Below, one piece after another: positions 35,271-44,089 of a DNA stretch of 64,000 nt. The DNA is taken from contig CAVOII010000005.1 in assembly GCA_963696025.1 (NCBI GenBank), forward strand, positions 62,001 through 126,000, read 5' to 3'. How positions within the stretch are numbered: position 1 is the stretch's first letter; each line of letters opens with the position of its first letter. The stretch comes from JABCYV01 sp963696025. Its GTDB lineage: Bacteria > Acidobacteriota > Terriglobia > Terriglobales > Acidobacteriaceae. Under the pieces are notes generated by a model. That model did not search any database. It saw only the letters and a list, made by a program, of their open reading frames with translations, and had not been told where the DNA came from. The position numbers and the translations under genes were made by a program.

Positions 35271-35975
35271 ATGAAGACATCGTTGCTAGTAGTGGTCCTG
35301 ATTTCCACGCTGGCGTTGCCCGCCCTCGGGGAAGATAAAGAAAATAAAGAGGAGAAGAGAGTTGAAAATGCCGGGACGGTGCTGAAAGAGATTATGGACG
35401 TTCCGGACGATGTCCCGCAGAGCGTAATTGACAAAGCAGACTGCGTTGTCGTTTTGCCATCGGTCATCAAGTTCGCCATCGGAATTGGCGGTAGCTACGG
35501 CCGCGGAGTGATGACGTGTCGTGGCGGCAAGGACTTTCATGGTCCCTGGGGTGCACCGACAATGATGGCTCTTGAGGGGGGCAGCTTCGGATTGCAGTTG
35601 GGCGGGCAGGCAACCGATTTTGTTCTGTTGCTGATGAGTCAAAGATCAGCCACAAATATTCTCAGCAGCAAGGTCAAGCTCGGCGGAGACGCTTCCGCAG
35701 CGGCCGGGCCGGTGGGACGGAATGTCTCTGCCGAAACCGATGTGACTTTGCGGGCTGAGATTCTCTCCTATTCTCGAGCCCGTGGACTATTCGCGGGAAT
35801 ATCTCTGGCGGGCTCAACCCTTCGGCCGGACAACGACGCCAACAAAACCTTGTACGGGAAAGAAGTGAGCGCCAAGGACATTGTCTTTGAAAAAGCAGTG
35901 CCGGCACCCAAGTCGGCGGCACTGCTCTTATCAACGCTCGATAAGAAATCTCCAAAAAACCTTTCGAGCAACTAG
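35271..35975 (+). CDS. Secreted YSC84/SYLF-domain lipid-binding protein
   Basis: 234 residues with a signal peptide ('LLVVVLISTLALPALG') and a SYLF domain containing 'VLPSVIKFAIGIGGSYGRGV' and the family segment 'LQLGGQATDFVLLLM' with 'AAAGPVGRNVSAETDV'. Such domains bind phosphoinositides or other anionic lipids; in bacteria they are periplasmic. ATG is preceded by aaaggagaa. It is the last conserved gene before the tRNA. Confidence 0.88.
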   Translation: MKTSLLVVVLISTLALPALGEDKENKEEKRVENAGTVLKEIMDVPDDVPQSVIDKADCVVVLPSVIKFAIGIGGSYGRGVMTCRGGKDFHGPWGAPTMMALEGGSFGLQLGGQATDFVLLLMSQRSATNILSSKVKLGGDASAAAGPVGRNVSAETDVTLRAEILSYSRARGLFAGISLAGSTLRPDNDANKTLYGKEVSAKDIVFEKAVPAPKSAALLLSTLDKKSPKNLSSN

Positions 35976-36030
35976 TAGCGCCGCCGTCCCCGGAGGCCCC
36001 AGTGCCGGCGAGACGCCAGCGCTACTTTTT
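35974..36030 (+). terminator. Candidate terminator after the SYLF gene
   Basis: AGTAGCGC (35974-35981) pairs with GCGCTACT (36019-36026), followed by a T run. The intervening 37 bases contain the common repeat word 'ccggcgagacgccagcgcta'. The long loop weakens the call. Confidence 0.4.
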
Positions 36031-36061
36031 AAGTTGCTGGCGTCTACCTGTGCAAACGGTT

Positions 36062-36137
36062 TGGTGGGCCCGCCTGGATTCGAACCAGGGACCAGAGGAT
36101 TATGAGTCCACTGCTCTAACCGCTGAGCTACGGGCCC
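36062..36137 (-). tRNA. tRNA with CAU anticodon, most like tRNA-Ile2 (lysidine type)
   Basis: A complete cloverleaf on the minus strand: acceptor GGGCCCG pairs with CGGGCCC, D arm 'AGCTCAGCGGTTAGAGC', anticodon loop CTCATAA, T arm 'CTGGTTCGAATCCAG', discriminator A and an encoded CCA (36064-36062). At 73 bases before CCA and with the 'GGTTAGAGCAG' D-arm it resembles E. coli tRNA-Ile2 more than elongator tRNA-Met; if so, TilS converts the C34 to lysidine to read AUA. It marks the border between the conserved and accessory halves. Confidence 0.9.
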
Positions 36138-36152
36138 AAACTATTGAAAAGA

Positions 36153-36980
36153 CTACTGAACCAGTCTCCCGGCTGCTGGCTCGTTTGTAGATTCGTTGCA
36201 GATTAAGGTGCTCCGGTCAACTAGTGTCTCTAACTTCTGCATGGCCGCGATGGTCTGCTCGGGCAGTGTTTTGATGTAGCACGCCTGGGTAACTGCCACA
36301 TTGCTATGTCGCAAGATCGCCTGGACTGTCTTATCGTCCACGCCAAGATCATGGAGGTTCGTTGCGAGTCCCCGTCGAAGCGCGTGCCATCCTTGCCACG
36401 CAGGGCGCGAACGGTCGGCCTCGTGCTGATGGTCAGATCCTCTGTGCTCGGCCTTGACTTTGCCGCACCGCCCACAAGCATTGAGTACCGGAAGAATCTG
36501 ATCGTTCAACAGGTTGTTCATGCTGACCGGTGTGTTGTTCCGCGTCTTGAACATGATACCAGCCTCAGGGTTGCCGCTTTGAAGTCGATGTTGTTCGAGG
36601 AATTTTCGTAACGGTGAAATTACGGGAACACAGGCTTTCGAGGTCTTGCTCTTGGGTTCGCCTGCAATTCCCTCCCAAATAGCACGTACAACCCTCAGCG
36701 ACTGACCCTCGAAGTTCTCCCACATCAACCCTTCGATCTCTCCTCTGCGTAACCCCGCAAACGCAGCGACAGCAATTGCTGTGCGAGAGGGCTCCGGAAC
36801 CAGCCTCAGCATGGTAAGAACAGTTTCAAGATCGTGGGCGACGGTCTCTTCTGCCTCCGGCGCCCTTGGTAGTAAAGTCTCGCGTATTGGATTCGGGCCA
36901 GGTCGATAGTCCTGCTGGATGGCCAATTTAAAGATTGTGCTCAGTACCGCCTTCAATCGCCGAAGGGTGTTTTTCTTCAT
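36153..36980 (-). pseudogene. Tyrosine recombinase (phage/island integrase), 5'-truncated
   Basis: The catalytic domain is whole: Arg in 'AAFAGLRRGEIEGLMW', His-x-x-Arg in 'WHALRRGLATNLHDLG', His in 'ILRHSNVAVTQ' and the nucleophile in 'ACYIKTLPEQ'. The frame stays open upstream to a TAA near 37079 and still reads core-binding sequence ('GLLAEIARQNPEMKKNTL') but has no ATG, and the usual first 60-100 residues are absent. So this is a decayed island or phage integrase, 15 bases from the tRNA 5' end. Its C-terminus points to the tRNA. Confidence 0.75.
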
Positions 36981-37064
36981 CTCTGGGTTTTGGCGTGCGA
37001 TTTCAGCGAGCAGTCCCTGTGCGGCCGACGTGGAGAAATCCCGAAGACAGTGAATGTCCGAAGG

Positions 37065-37228
37065 TGGAACAGAGGGTTAAATCCTGGCCAAGTTTTTTCG
37101 AAGCAACACTTGCTGGGGTTAAAACACACGATGTCCGGCGCATGGGTGATCGAGATTACCAAGTCGGAGATACGCTGCTACTAATGGAGTTCGACCCCGA
37201 AAAGCAGCAATACACGCGTCGCAGATAG
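37065..37228 (+). pseudogene. DUF3850 (ASCH-like) domain remnant
   Basis: The frame reads 'RVKSWPSFFEATLAGVKTHD' then 'RDYQVGDTLLLMEFDPEKQQ', the signature of DUF3850 RNA-binding-type domains frequent in phages and islands. The normal first few residues (Met-Thr-His) are missing and a TAG at 37226-37228 stops it early; beyond the stop the same frame is open another 40 codons. It is back to back with the truncated integrase, so both genes lost their 5' ends at one rearrangement point. Confidence 0.55.
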
Positions 37229-37399
37229 GCACGCACGATGTATTGTCTTGCGCCTTGCGTCTCGATGTGGTGTTCTACCGTTCTTCTTGCACACTTGCTG
37301 AACGCCAAGAATGTGTTTCGTTCCTGCGTCGTTATTGGCGTTTTGCGATTCACGATTTGTGGATTTCATTGAGATTCTGACAGCACTGACAATGACAAC

Positions 37400-37960
37400 A
37401 TGGGAACCGCACCCAAAGATTACGATGTTGACTGGGAGACCCAGTTCACTCGCGACAAGCTGCAAACGGCCATGCCAAATCGATTGCAGGAACTTTACGA
37501 CATCATCCTGAGCTGCAAGAGCAAAGGGACAGCGGAGCCTTGGTTTGCTGATCTTGTCGTCAAGATTCTATTGAGTGTGAACAGGGTTTGCGGCGATCTT
37601 CTCAAAACGATCGATCAGGATGCTGTCTCGGGTGCAGCGTGGAATTCACGGAACTTGCTTGAACTGTGGGTCTGGCTGAAGTATTGCGCGACCTCGCAAG
37701 AGAACGCTCGTCGTTTTTATGACGGCGCCCTAAGAGATATGCAGGGGCTTACGGATGCTCTTTCCAAGTTGCATGCGCTGCAAGGTATACCTAATGAATT
37801 TGAAGCTTCTGCTCGTGTGAAAATTGAGGAGGTTCGGGACAAGCTTGGGTTGGATTCTCTGGACAGTGAATACACCCACAGCTCGGTTTGCCCATCTTCT
37901 CCTCTGATTCTTGCCCTACCTCCCCGGTTTACTCCACTAATCAGGGTCGCTCTCTCATAA
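37400..37960 (+). CDS. Hypothetical helical protein, C-terminus replaced by a repeat
   Basis: 186 residues. The body is helical and looks like the DUF5677 type ('VNRVCGDLLKTIDQDAVSG', 'WNSRNLLELWVWLKYCATS'), tentative. The last 29 residues from 'SSVCPSSPLILALPPRF' are encoded by the inverted repeat at 37884-37970 and are probably not native. So the gene is likely 3'-truncated by that element. Function unknown. Confidence 0.5.
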   Translation: MGTAPKDYDVDWETQFTRDKLQTAMPNRLQELYDIILSCKSKGTAEPWFADLVVKILLSVNRVCGDLLKTIDQDAVSGAAWNSRNLLELWVWLKYCATSQENARRFYDGALRDMQGLTDALSKLHALQGIPNEFEASARVKIEEVRDKLGLDSLDSEYTHSSVCPSSPLILALPPRFTPLIRVALS

Positions 37961-37970
37961 TGCATTGACC
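37884..37970 (-). repeat. About 87-bp repeat, inverted partner of 58541-58628
   Basis: On the minus strand it begins 'ggtcaatgcattatgagaga' and includes 'agggcaagaatcagaggaga'; the plus-strand copy at 58541 has the same start and core with roughly 85% matching positions by eye. In both places it abuts a broken gene or an IS110 end. Confidence 0.75.
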
Positions 37971-38087
37971 GAGAGACGCCCGGCTTGCGGTCCGCGACGG
38001 GCCCAGCGGGCGCGTGCAGGATAGAGGGGTGTACAATGGCTGCCGTTTTCGATGTCAAAAAAAGAAATTCCGGTTAGGAGGTAGTCA

Positions 38088-38414
38088 ATGAAATCCGTAA
38101 TGTCGGGTCTGTTGCTGCTGTTCCTTTGCGCGTCCGCAATGGCGGGAGACTGTGTTCTGAAGACTACTCGAGCAGCCTGTCCGGGTAAGGAGAAGGAAGC
38201 GTATTCCAAGTGCAACGGTGTGGCTAGCTGCGACGAAACAATCCAGGCCGATTCTGCGAAGGAATGCGCAGAGAAGGCGAAAAAGAGCTGCGACAACAGC
38301 CGGCCCGCTATGATCAAGAGTAAAGAAGTATCCGCCACGTTCGACGGAAAGCCGGTGGAAGGTGGAAAGAATGTCTGCGCCGCCGACCGCCCCGATTACA
38401 ACAAGTGCCAATAG
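38088..38414 (+). CDS. Small secreted cysteine-rich protein
   Basis: 108 residues. Signal peptide 'VMSGLLLLFLCASAMA', then a mature chain of about 88 residues with eight cysteines spaced as four likely disulfides ('DCVLKTTRAACPGKEKEA', 'CNGVASCDETIQ', 'ECAEKAKKSC', 'NVCAADRPDYNKCQ'). Strong aggagg ribosome site. No family recognised; the even cysteine count suggests a disulfide-stabilised periplasmic or extracellular protein. Confidence 0.65.
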   Translation: MKSVMSGLLLLFLCASAMAGDCVLKTTRAACPGKEKEAYSKCNGVASCDETIQADSAKECAEKAKKSCDNSRPAMIKSKEVSATFDGKPVEGGKNVCAADRPDYNKCQ

Positions 38415-38800
38415 TTGCTACTCGCCGCTGCGCAATCGCAGCAGAGGCTTGGAACGAGTCGACGTGAAATTCAAGCCCCGGTTGCGCAGCTGCTCGTCCC
38501 ACGATCCAGCTTCCCGCACAATCCTTCAACTTTCCTGGAAGCCGTGCCCGCGTTGCTGTCCCGCCGCAGCCTTTTGGACGCCCTGAATCATTGCTTCGCT
38601 GCGGTAGCGTAGGACATCCGCCCTTTGGTATCAAGCCGCAGGGGGTAGCTTCCGTGGCTATACATCATGAGTGTAGAAACCAACACGACGCCGCTGGATG
38701 CCGCAAAACGCAGACTTTATGTCCTTTGCCGGTCAACGTCAGTCAAGTATCCTGGATAAAGAAGGGACAGAGTCGAGAGAAAGCTCCTGATCTCCAAGAA
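38415..38800. other. No supported gene
   Basis: The 386 bases have several short open frames on both strands but none with a ribosome site, codon pattern or recognisable motif. The ending part ('aaagaagggacagagtcgag') may be the leader of the next, frameshifted gene. Confidence 0.4.
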
Positions 38801-38972
38801 ATGGGTACCCTCCGGTGTGACGGTTGCGGCGAGGAGTTCTTGATAAGCCACCATCCTACGTCGGTGAATAAATGGATTGCAGAAAAGCAAGCAAAGTGGC
38901 TCGAAAAAGTTCTTGCCGAAGAGCACGAGCGCGATAAGAAAACACCCCCACCGAATCGAACTGCCAGACTGA
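38801..38972 (+). pseudogene. Zinc-finger-type small protein, frameshifted near its end
   Basis: The frame reads 'MGTLRCDGCGEEFLISHHP' and 'WIAEKQAKWLEKVLAEEHER', then runs into proline-rich nonsense. Deleting one A in the aaaa run near 38940 restores a natural end 'DKKHPHRIELPD' with TGA at 38970-38972. This looks like a homopolymer frameshift or sequencing indel in a short CxxC/HxxH protein typical of Acidobacteriota. The start is uncertain; the frame is open further upstream. Confidence 0.5.
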
Positions 38973-39234
38973 TCTGCACGAGCCCGTCCAGGGACCAGAT
39001 CATGGATCGAAAATCAACGATTCACAGAGAGCGCTCCAGGCACGCCAGCGTGAGCTTCGTCTGGGCCTAGCCCAAACTCAAGGGGAGTGGCGGACTGCGC
39101 AGCACGACTACCCCCATTTTCGCGCCATTTCCCTCCGTACTGAGCGATATTGACCAGACTCTACGGCGCGAGAGGTACAGAGTAGTGATAGCGAGATTCT
39201 GTTCGTGTGAATCTCCCACTAAAGGAGTAATGTC

Positions 39235-39546
39235 ATGCACCGTGGATACCGATATCTAAGTTCACTTCTTCTGACTGCCGCCCTTGCTGCACCGGTTGCG
39301 ATGATGGCCGCTGCCAGTCCGGAAGACGATCGGAACCAAGAAAATAGACAAGGCGAGAACAACAAGCGCTACTACGACAAGGGCCACAAGGACTATCACA
39401 CCTGGGACGCCAACGAAGACCGCTCGTACCAGCGGTACCAGACCGAGCATCACCAAACGCGTGCTTTCGTTCAGTTGAGCACCCGGCAGCAGACCGTCTA
39501 CTGGAACTGGCGCCACAGTAATCCGGATGTTCCGGACAACAGATAA
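39235..39546 (+). CDS. Small secreted protein, His/Tyr/Asn rich
   Basis: 103 residues with a signal peptide ('LLLTAALAAPVAMMAAA'), then a highly charged chain ('RYYDKGHKDYHTWDANEDR') ending 'RQQTVYWNWRHSNPDVPDN'. Its ATG has an aaaggag site seven bases away. The motif 'YDKGHKDYHTWD' is shared by many acidobacterial secreted proteins; function unknown. Confidence 0.7.
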   Translation: MHRGYRYLSSLLLTAALAAPVAMMAAASPEDDRNQENRQGENNKRYYDKGHKDYHTWDANEDRSYQRYQTEHHQTRAFVQLSTRQQTVYWNWRHSNPDVPDNR

Positions 39547-39609
39547 CAAACTCGCCAGCCAAAGCGGTTTCCATCCTGACCCCGAGACCTCAGGTATAAT
39601 TCGCGGGCA

Positions 39610-40002
39610 GTGGTGACAACTCTGTACCGTGTGTATGCCTGTCAAGGTAGAGCCGTGGGTGTGAGGTGCTCGAATCGGCATTGGCTCCCGCTCGAGGCTC
39701 CGCTATCGGTAGTTGTGGCATGTTCAGCGTGCAAGGATGTGCTCCTATGTTCGGCGCGACCGGATGACGAAACGACGCGGGCCGACGAAAGCGCGGTGCC
39801 AGTTCTGGTGAAATTTTACGGCGCCCTGACATGCGAAGCGGGTTCCGAACACCTACCCCTGTATGCGCTCCCGGTTTCTGCGGATCCTCAAAAGAGGGCA
39901 GCGGAGCGGAACTCTTGGAATTGGGCAGATTTGAGATGTCGAGATGGACACCGCATTCTGAATCCTTGGCTGCGCCCTTCTGAGCCGCACGTAGTGACGT
40001 AG
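39610..40002 (+). CDS. Hypothetical cysteine-containing protein
   Basis: 130 residues if started at GTG 39610. It contains 'VVACSACKDVLLCSARPDD' and 'RCRDGHRILNPW', so two CxxC-like clusters that could bind zinc. No ribosome site is convincing and no family is recognised. Confidence 0.4.
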   Translation: MVTTLYRVYACQGRAVGVRCSNRHWLPLEAPLSVVVACSACKDVLLCSARPDDETTRADESAVPVLVKFYGALTCEAGSEHLPLYALPVSADPQKRAAERNSWNWADLRCRDGHRILNPWLRPSEPHVVT

Positions 40003-40230
40003 CGCGCTTACACACGTGGTATGCTCGACGCCATGAGCAAGGGCGAGTACAACGAAGCCAGATTGAGTACGCCAGTGAGGTGGCGTATCACAATGCTCAC
40101 AGGTCCTAAAAAGCTCTGGAAGACGCTCAAAAAAACCCGCGCCCAACAATGGAATTCTGAAGTTCACCGCTTGCCTAAATGCTACCACTCGGTCTGCGAT
40201 CTTTCGTTTTTGTGTAACGTCTTTCCTACA

Positions 40231-40551
40231 CTACGAAAGCCGGGGCGCCTGACCTCTGGTAAGCTCGCGAGTCACTTGCGCGAATTGGTGCGGAAGAGCG
40301 ATGGTGTCTCTAATGCGCCCTTTGACGATGACATTGTTGCTCGTTTCCCTGGCCGGCACCCAGATCTGCGGGAAACGATCCTCCAGCAGCAAACGCAGGA
40401 TCAGTTGCGCATCTTGGCGATCCGTCTTCTGCTTGCGCACGCGCCGGGTGCGAATCTCGGCCGCATCTCCGATCCACAACTCAAACTGCAACTCGGTTAC
40501 GAGTCGTTCGAACCAGCCTGCGTGCCCGCTGGCTTCCATCCCAACCCGCAC
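40231..40551 (-). pseudogene. IS110-family transposase remnant, N-terminal half only
   Basis: 106 residues with the DEDD-domain core: 'GMEASGHAGWFERLVTELQF' and 'RKQKTDRQDAQLILRLLLED' then 'RFPQIWVPARE', after which the sequence leaves the family ('TSNNVIVKGRIRDTIAL'). Upstream, homology continues with stops to about 40700. It resembles the elements at 61-64 kb more than those at 42 or 58 kb. Confidence 0.8.
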
Positions 40552-40821
40552 CTTCTAGTCCGCCAGGCTCGGTAGAAACGGATACCAATCTGCGCGAGGT
40601 TACCCAGACGATCTGCCCGCGACTCTTGGCTCAGTTGGAAGTTAGCGCTTTCAGGAAGCGATTTAGAAATCCACGCCGCCATAGAAACGACTCAACCGGC
40701 GCTCGCTGATTTTCCGCCTCAGAACGCCGCCAGATGCCCGAATTCATCGTTCAAGCAGGCAATTACTTTTGTTACTTGCGCATACCCTTGATCGCACTAC
40801 CATTCATCAAGAAGAAGTTGG

Positions 40822-41640
40822 ATGGGGATGTCCCAAGCTGTCAGATTTGCGTTGTTGTCTGTGTGCTTGTTGGTCGTGGCCAAAAATGCCACGCCGCAGA
40901 GCGATTATCAGGTTGTTTCTCTTAGCAGTCCAGGAACGATCGCGGGAATGGTCAAATGGTCGGGTCCACTACCTCGCATACCCACCTTTACTATCAACAA
41001 AGACCCAGAGATTTGCGATCCAGAATCCCATAAGACCCGTGACCTGGAGCGGCTAATTGTGGGTCCACAGGGCGGCGTTGCGAACACCGTGGTATTTCTG
41101 AAGAACGTTTCCCGCGGAAAAGCGATGGACCTCCCCGAATCCAAGCGCCTCTTGGACCAGAAGCACTGCCGCTACGAGCCCCACATTCTGCTCGTGCCAC
41201 AGAGTGCCGTGCTCCGCATGAAGAGTTCTGACGCTACCCTCCACACCGTTCACATGGACGGGGTCGCCACTTACAATTTGCCCTTCCCCTTCACCAACCA
41301 GATCATTTCTCGTCCAATGCCCTCGGCAGGGCTGGTTAACCTGAGATGTAACGGCGGTCACGCTTGGATGAATGCAGAGATATTGGTGGTTCCCCATCCT
41401 TACTACGCAGTGACCGACGAAAGCGGAAGGTTCCAACTCACGGACGTGCCGCCAGGAGAATACGAGATCGTGGCTTGGCACGAGGGCTGGAGAGTTCTGC
41501 GGCAGGAAGCTGCCTTCGATGTTCTGACGGAGCGCAGGATTCAGCGTCCAGTCTTTTCAGAGCCGAAGACCTGGGAGAAGAACGTAACCGTGAGAGCGAA
41601 CGAGAAGGCCGCCGTTAACTTTTTCCTGTCCGAAAATTAA
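40822..41640 (+). CDS. Secreted cupredoxin-like protein with carboxypeptidase-regulatory-like domain
   Basis: 272 residues. Signal peptide ('FALLSVCLLVVAKNATPQS'), then a plastocyanin-type domain in which a His ('TLHTVHMDGVATYN') and a Cys-His-Met cluster ('LRCNGGHAWMNAEILVV') look like a type 1 copper site. A beta domain of carboxypeptidase-regulatory type follows ('YYAVTDESGRFQLTDVPPGE', 'YEIVAWHEGWRVL'). Similar proteins occur with cytochrome and methylamine-type clusters. It is probably periplasmic, binding copper or carrying electrons; neighbours give no pathway. Confidence 0.7.
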   Translation: MGMSQAVRFALLSVCLLVVAKNATPQSDYQVVSLSSPGTIAGMVKWSGPLPRIPTFTINKDPEICDPESHKTRDLERLIVGPQGGVANTVVFLKNVSRGKAMDLPESKRLLDQKHCRYEPHILLVPQSAVLRMKSSDATLHTVHMDGVATYNLPFPFTNQIISRPMPSAGLVNLRCNGGHAWMNAEILVVPHPYYAVTDESGRFQLTDVPPGEYEIVAWHEGWRVLRQEAAFDVLTERRIQRPVFSEPKTWEKNVTVRANEKAAVNFFLSEN

Positions 41641-42009
41641 CTGACGAAGTGACGTATATCGGCCCGCTTAGCGGCCAACACCGAGCCTCCGGCAGAGCGA
41701 GAGTAGTTCGTAACAATTGGACAACCCGATTCGACGCCCAATTTCAACTGATGTAATCAGATGGGATGAGTTCTGCATGGCGCACAACGCCACAACGATC
41801 AATGAAAACGGGATCTGTTGGCAGTATGCTGTGGCGAGGCGTGTGGTCCAGAGGTCTTCGACCTTACTGGCGCTTGAGAGCCCGCGGATGAGTTTGACCG
41901 GGGACGCGCTTTGGCACAACGGACTGTCGCCTCCTCGTGAGGGGAGAGCACGCGAGGGAGATTCACCCTATCGGCGCGTCCTGGATCACACGTCAATGGA
42001 GGTGTAGTC
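41641..42009. other. Non-coding stretch upstream of an IS110 transposase
   Basis: No gene is supported. Immediately before the transposase, 'gcctcctcgtgaggggagag' forms a small hairpin. In IS110-group elements the long end upstream of the gene holds the guide RNA, so part of this stretch could be that left end; I cannot place the boundary. Confidence 0.35.
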
Positions 42010-43203
42010 ATGGACGTGCTGCATCCGAGATGTTGCGGTTTGGATGTACATAAGAGCTCGATTTCTGCTTGCATTTTGCTGCGTGAAGCGGGACGTGTGC
42101 AGAAACACCAGCGTCGCTTTGGCGCGATGACCCAAGAACTGCAGGAGCTTGCCGAATGGCTACGGCAGTTCGGTGTGACTCAGGTAGCGATGGAATCCAG
42201 CGGCGTTTACTGGAAACCAGTTTGGAACATTCTGGAGGGACAGTTCACGGTAGTTTTGGCAAATGCACAGCACATCAAGAATGTGCCGGGTCGCAAGACC
42301 GACCAGAAGGATGCGGAATGGATTGCGCAGTTGCTGCAGTATGGTCTTCTGCGGGCCAGCTATATACCCTGCGAAATCATTCGCGATCTACGCGACCTGA
42401 CCCGAATGCGGGCCAGTCTGTCCCAGGAAGCTTCGCGCATTAGTAGTCGAATTCAGAAGGTGCTGGAAGACGCAAACCTAAAACTGGCGAGCGTGGCGAC
42501 CAACGTTCTGGGCAAGAGTGGACGGGCAATGCTCGCCCTGGGTCATCTGGGCGTGAAGATTCCCCAATTACGACTTGCTCTAGAAGGAAAGATCCGTTCC
42601 CATCATCGCTTTCTGCTTCGGCGTTTACTGGATCAAATACAGTTTGTGGAACAGGAAATTGCATTGCTCGACGAACGCCTGGAGGACATCGGCCGACAAA
42701 GACCGGACCTGGCGCAAGCGGTTGCTCGCTGGGACACGATACCGGGGGTCGATCGAGTGGCAGCGTGGGCCCTTCTAGCCGAAATAGGTGACACCATGGC
42801 GCAGTTTCCAACAGCTGAGCATCTGGCCAGTTGGGCCGCGCTATGCCCGGGCAATCACGAAAGTGCCGGCAAGCGTTTGCGCGGTGCAACTCGTCAAGGG
42901 AGCCCATGGTTGTGCCGCATGGCTGGTCAATGCGCCTGGGCTGCCGCGCGAACCAAGAACACTTACTTGTCCTCGCAGTTCAGACGCTTAGCAGCGAGGC
43001 GCGGCAAGAAAAGAGCCATCATCGCGGTGGCACATACCCTCATCGTCATTGGCTATCACTTGCACAAAAACCAGAGCAACTATGAAGATCTTGGCGGAAA
43101 CTACTTTGATCGCATTCACTCCGACGGTCTAAAGCGGTACTTGGTGAAGCGCCTCGAACAACTCGGGCACAAGGTAACTCTAGAGCCGATTGAAGCTGCT
43201 TAA
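42010..43203 (+). CDS. IS110-family transposase, complete
   Basis: 397 residues. N-terminal DEDD recombinase domain: 'GLDVHKSSISACILL', 'VAMESSGVYWKPVWNIL' and 'GRKTDQKDAEWIAQLLQYG'. The C-terminal Tnp_20 part has 'DTIPGVDRVAAWALLAEIGD' and 'WAALCPGNHESAGKRLRG', which carries the serine expected of the second half of the active site. Members recombine double-stranded circles into short guide-specified targets. A different IS110 subgroup from those at 58-64 kb. Confidence 0.93.
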   Translation: MDVLHPRCCGLDVHKSSISACILLREAGRVQKHQRRFGAMTQELQELAEWLRQFGVTQVAMESSGVYWKPVWNILEGQFTVVLANAQHIKNVPGRKTDQKDAEWIAQLLQYGLLRASYIPCEIIRDLRDLTRMRASLSQEASRISSRIQKVLEDANLKLASVATNVLGKSGRAMLALGHLGVKIPQLRLALEGKIRSHHRFLLRRLLDQIQFVEQEIALLDERLEDIGRQRPDLAQAVARWDTIPGVDRVAAWALLAEIGDTMAQFPTAEHLASWAALCPGNHESAGKRLRGATRQGSPWLCRMAGQCAWAAARTKNTYLSSQFRRLAARRGKKRAIIAVAHTLIVIGYHLHKNQSNYEDLGGNYFDRIHSDGLKRYLVKRLEQLGHKVTLEPIEAA

Positions 43204-43315
43204 CCCACCACCTCCACCAACGGTTTTCGAGGGAGAAGGCCGGTCTCCGGCGGGATGCGGTGTGCGCTCCCAAGTTATCGACGTGCTCGAAGCACAGATA
43301 AAAAGGAGACCGGCA

Positions 43316-43480
43316 ATGAGGAAGGTTAGCACCGCTGCAGCGAAGCAGAACAATAATTTTGTAGAGCAAAAACTGACGATTGGGCTGGACCTAGGCGATC
43401 GCTCGAGTTGGTATTGCGTGTTGGACGAAACGGGTGAAGTGCTGCTGGAACAAAAGCTGAGCACAACCCAAAGACAGGAC
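43316..43480 (+). pseudogene. IS110-family transposase remnant, first 50 codons
   Basis: Starts with a good aaaggag site and reads 'QNNNFVEQKLTIGLDLGDRS' and 'WYCVLDETGEVLLEQKLST', the exact N-terminal style of a large IS110 subgroup. Homology ends at about 43475 where the sequence of a transporter begins. Confidence 0.75.
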
Positions 43481-43742
43481 CCAGGACACGGGGCGCTTCA
43501 ACGTGGCTGCCGGATCACTTGCCACGATGGTCGGCATCGGGGCGTCTCTGAGTACGACGATCGGCGGTGTATTGATCCAGCATCTCGGCTACCGAGCCTC
43601 CTTTCTAGGATTATCAGGCATCGCCTTGCGCGCGTTCGCCGTGCTGTGGATTGCGATTCCTGAAACCCTTTCTAAAACTTCCGCCATTCCAACATCCGGC
43701 CCCGAGTTTGAACCACCGCCTACGAAGGAAGCTTTCGCCTAA
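43480..43742 (+). pseudogene. Major facilitator superfamily transporter, C-terminal fragment
   Basis: The frame reads 'TGRFNVAAGSLATMVGIGAS' and 'TIGGVLIQHLGYRASFLGLS', the last two helices of an MFS drug-type transporter, ending 'LLWIAIPET' style and TAA. The other ten helices are missing. It is joined directly to the transposase remnant, so an IS-associated deletion or recombination removed the rest. Confidence 0.75.
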
Positions 43743-43864
43743 TGACATCCAAGGGAATGGAGCACCGACTACCGAGACTCTTCGATGAATCCGCCATTGT
43801 ATCGTGGGTGCATTTCGATCTTGCTCCATTTGCGATCGCGAGGCTCGATAGGTGCCGGGTTACC

Positions 43865-44089
43865 TTAGGCGACCCTCTTTCGGTTCGTCCTGGAATGCTT
43901 ACGCAGGACACCCTCGATGTGCGCCTGTAGTGCCGCTTCCATTTTTCTCTTCGCGTCTTCGAAACTGCTCCCGAGAACACTAATCGACAGCTCCTCGCAG
44001 ACCCCTTTCCAGCCATCATCTTCCAGGCAGAAAGTGCAGTCTTTCGGCACACTAGCAGCGACTTCTAGCTTCACAACCTCAGTAGTCAT
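43865..44089 (-). CDS. HicB-like small protein
   Basis: About 74 residues from ATG 44089, which has ggagc five bases upstream. 'VKLEVAASVPKDCTFCLEDD', 'GWKGVCEELSISVLGSSFED' and 'AKRKMEAALQAHIEG' resemble the ferredoxin-like HicB/DUF1902 antitoxin fold. No HicA toxin is adjacent, so it is an orphan or a member of another use of the fold. Confidence 0.55.
   Translation of the reverse strand: MTTEVVKLEVAASVPKDCTFCLEDDGWKGVCEELSISVLGSSFEDAKRKMEAALQAHIEGVLRKHSRTNRKRVA

Noticed and set aside
36062..36137. Elongator tRNA-Met
   Set aside because: The CAU anticodon allows it, but the D arm, length and GC-rich acceptor are closer to tRNA-Ile2; not excluded without a covariance model.
43865..44089. 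HicAB toxin-antitoxin pair
   Set aside because: Only a HicB-like protein is visible; no HicA-like frame on either side.
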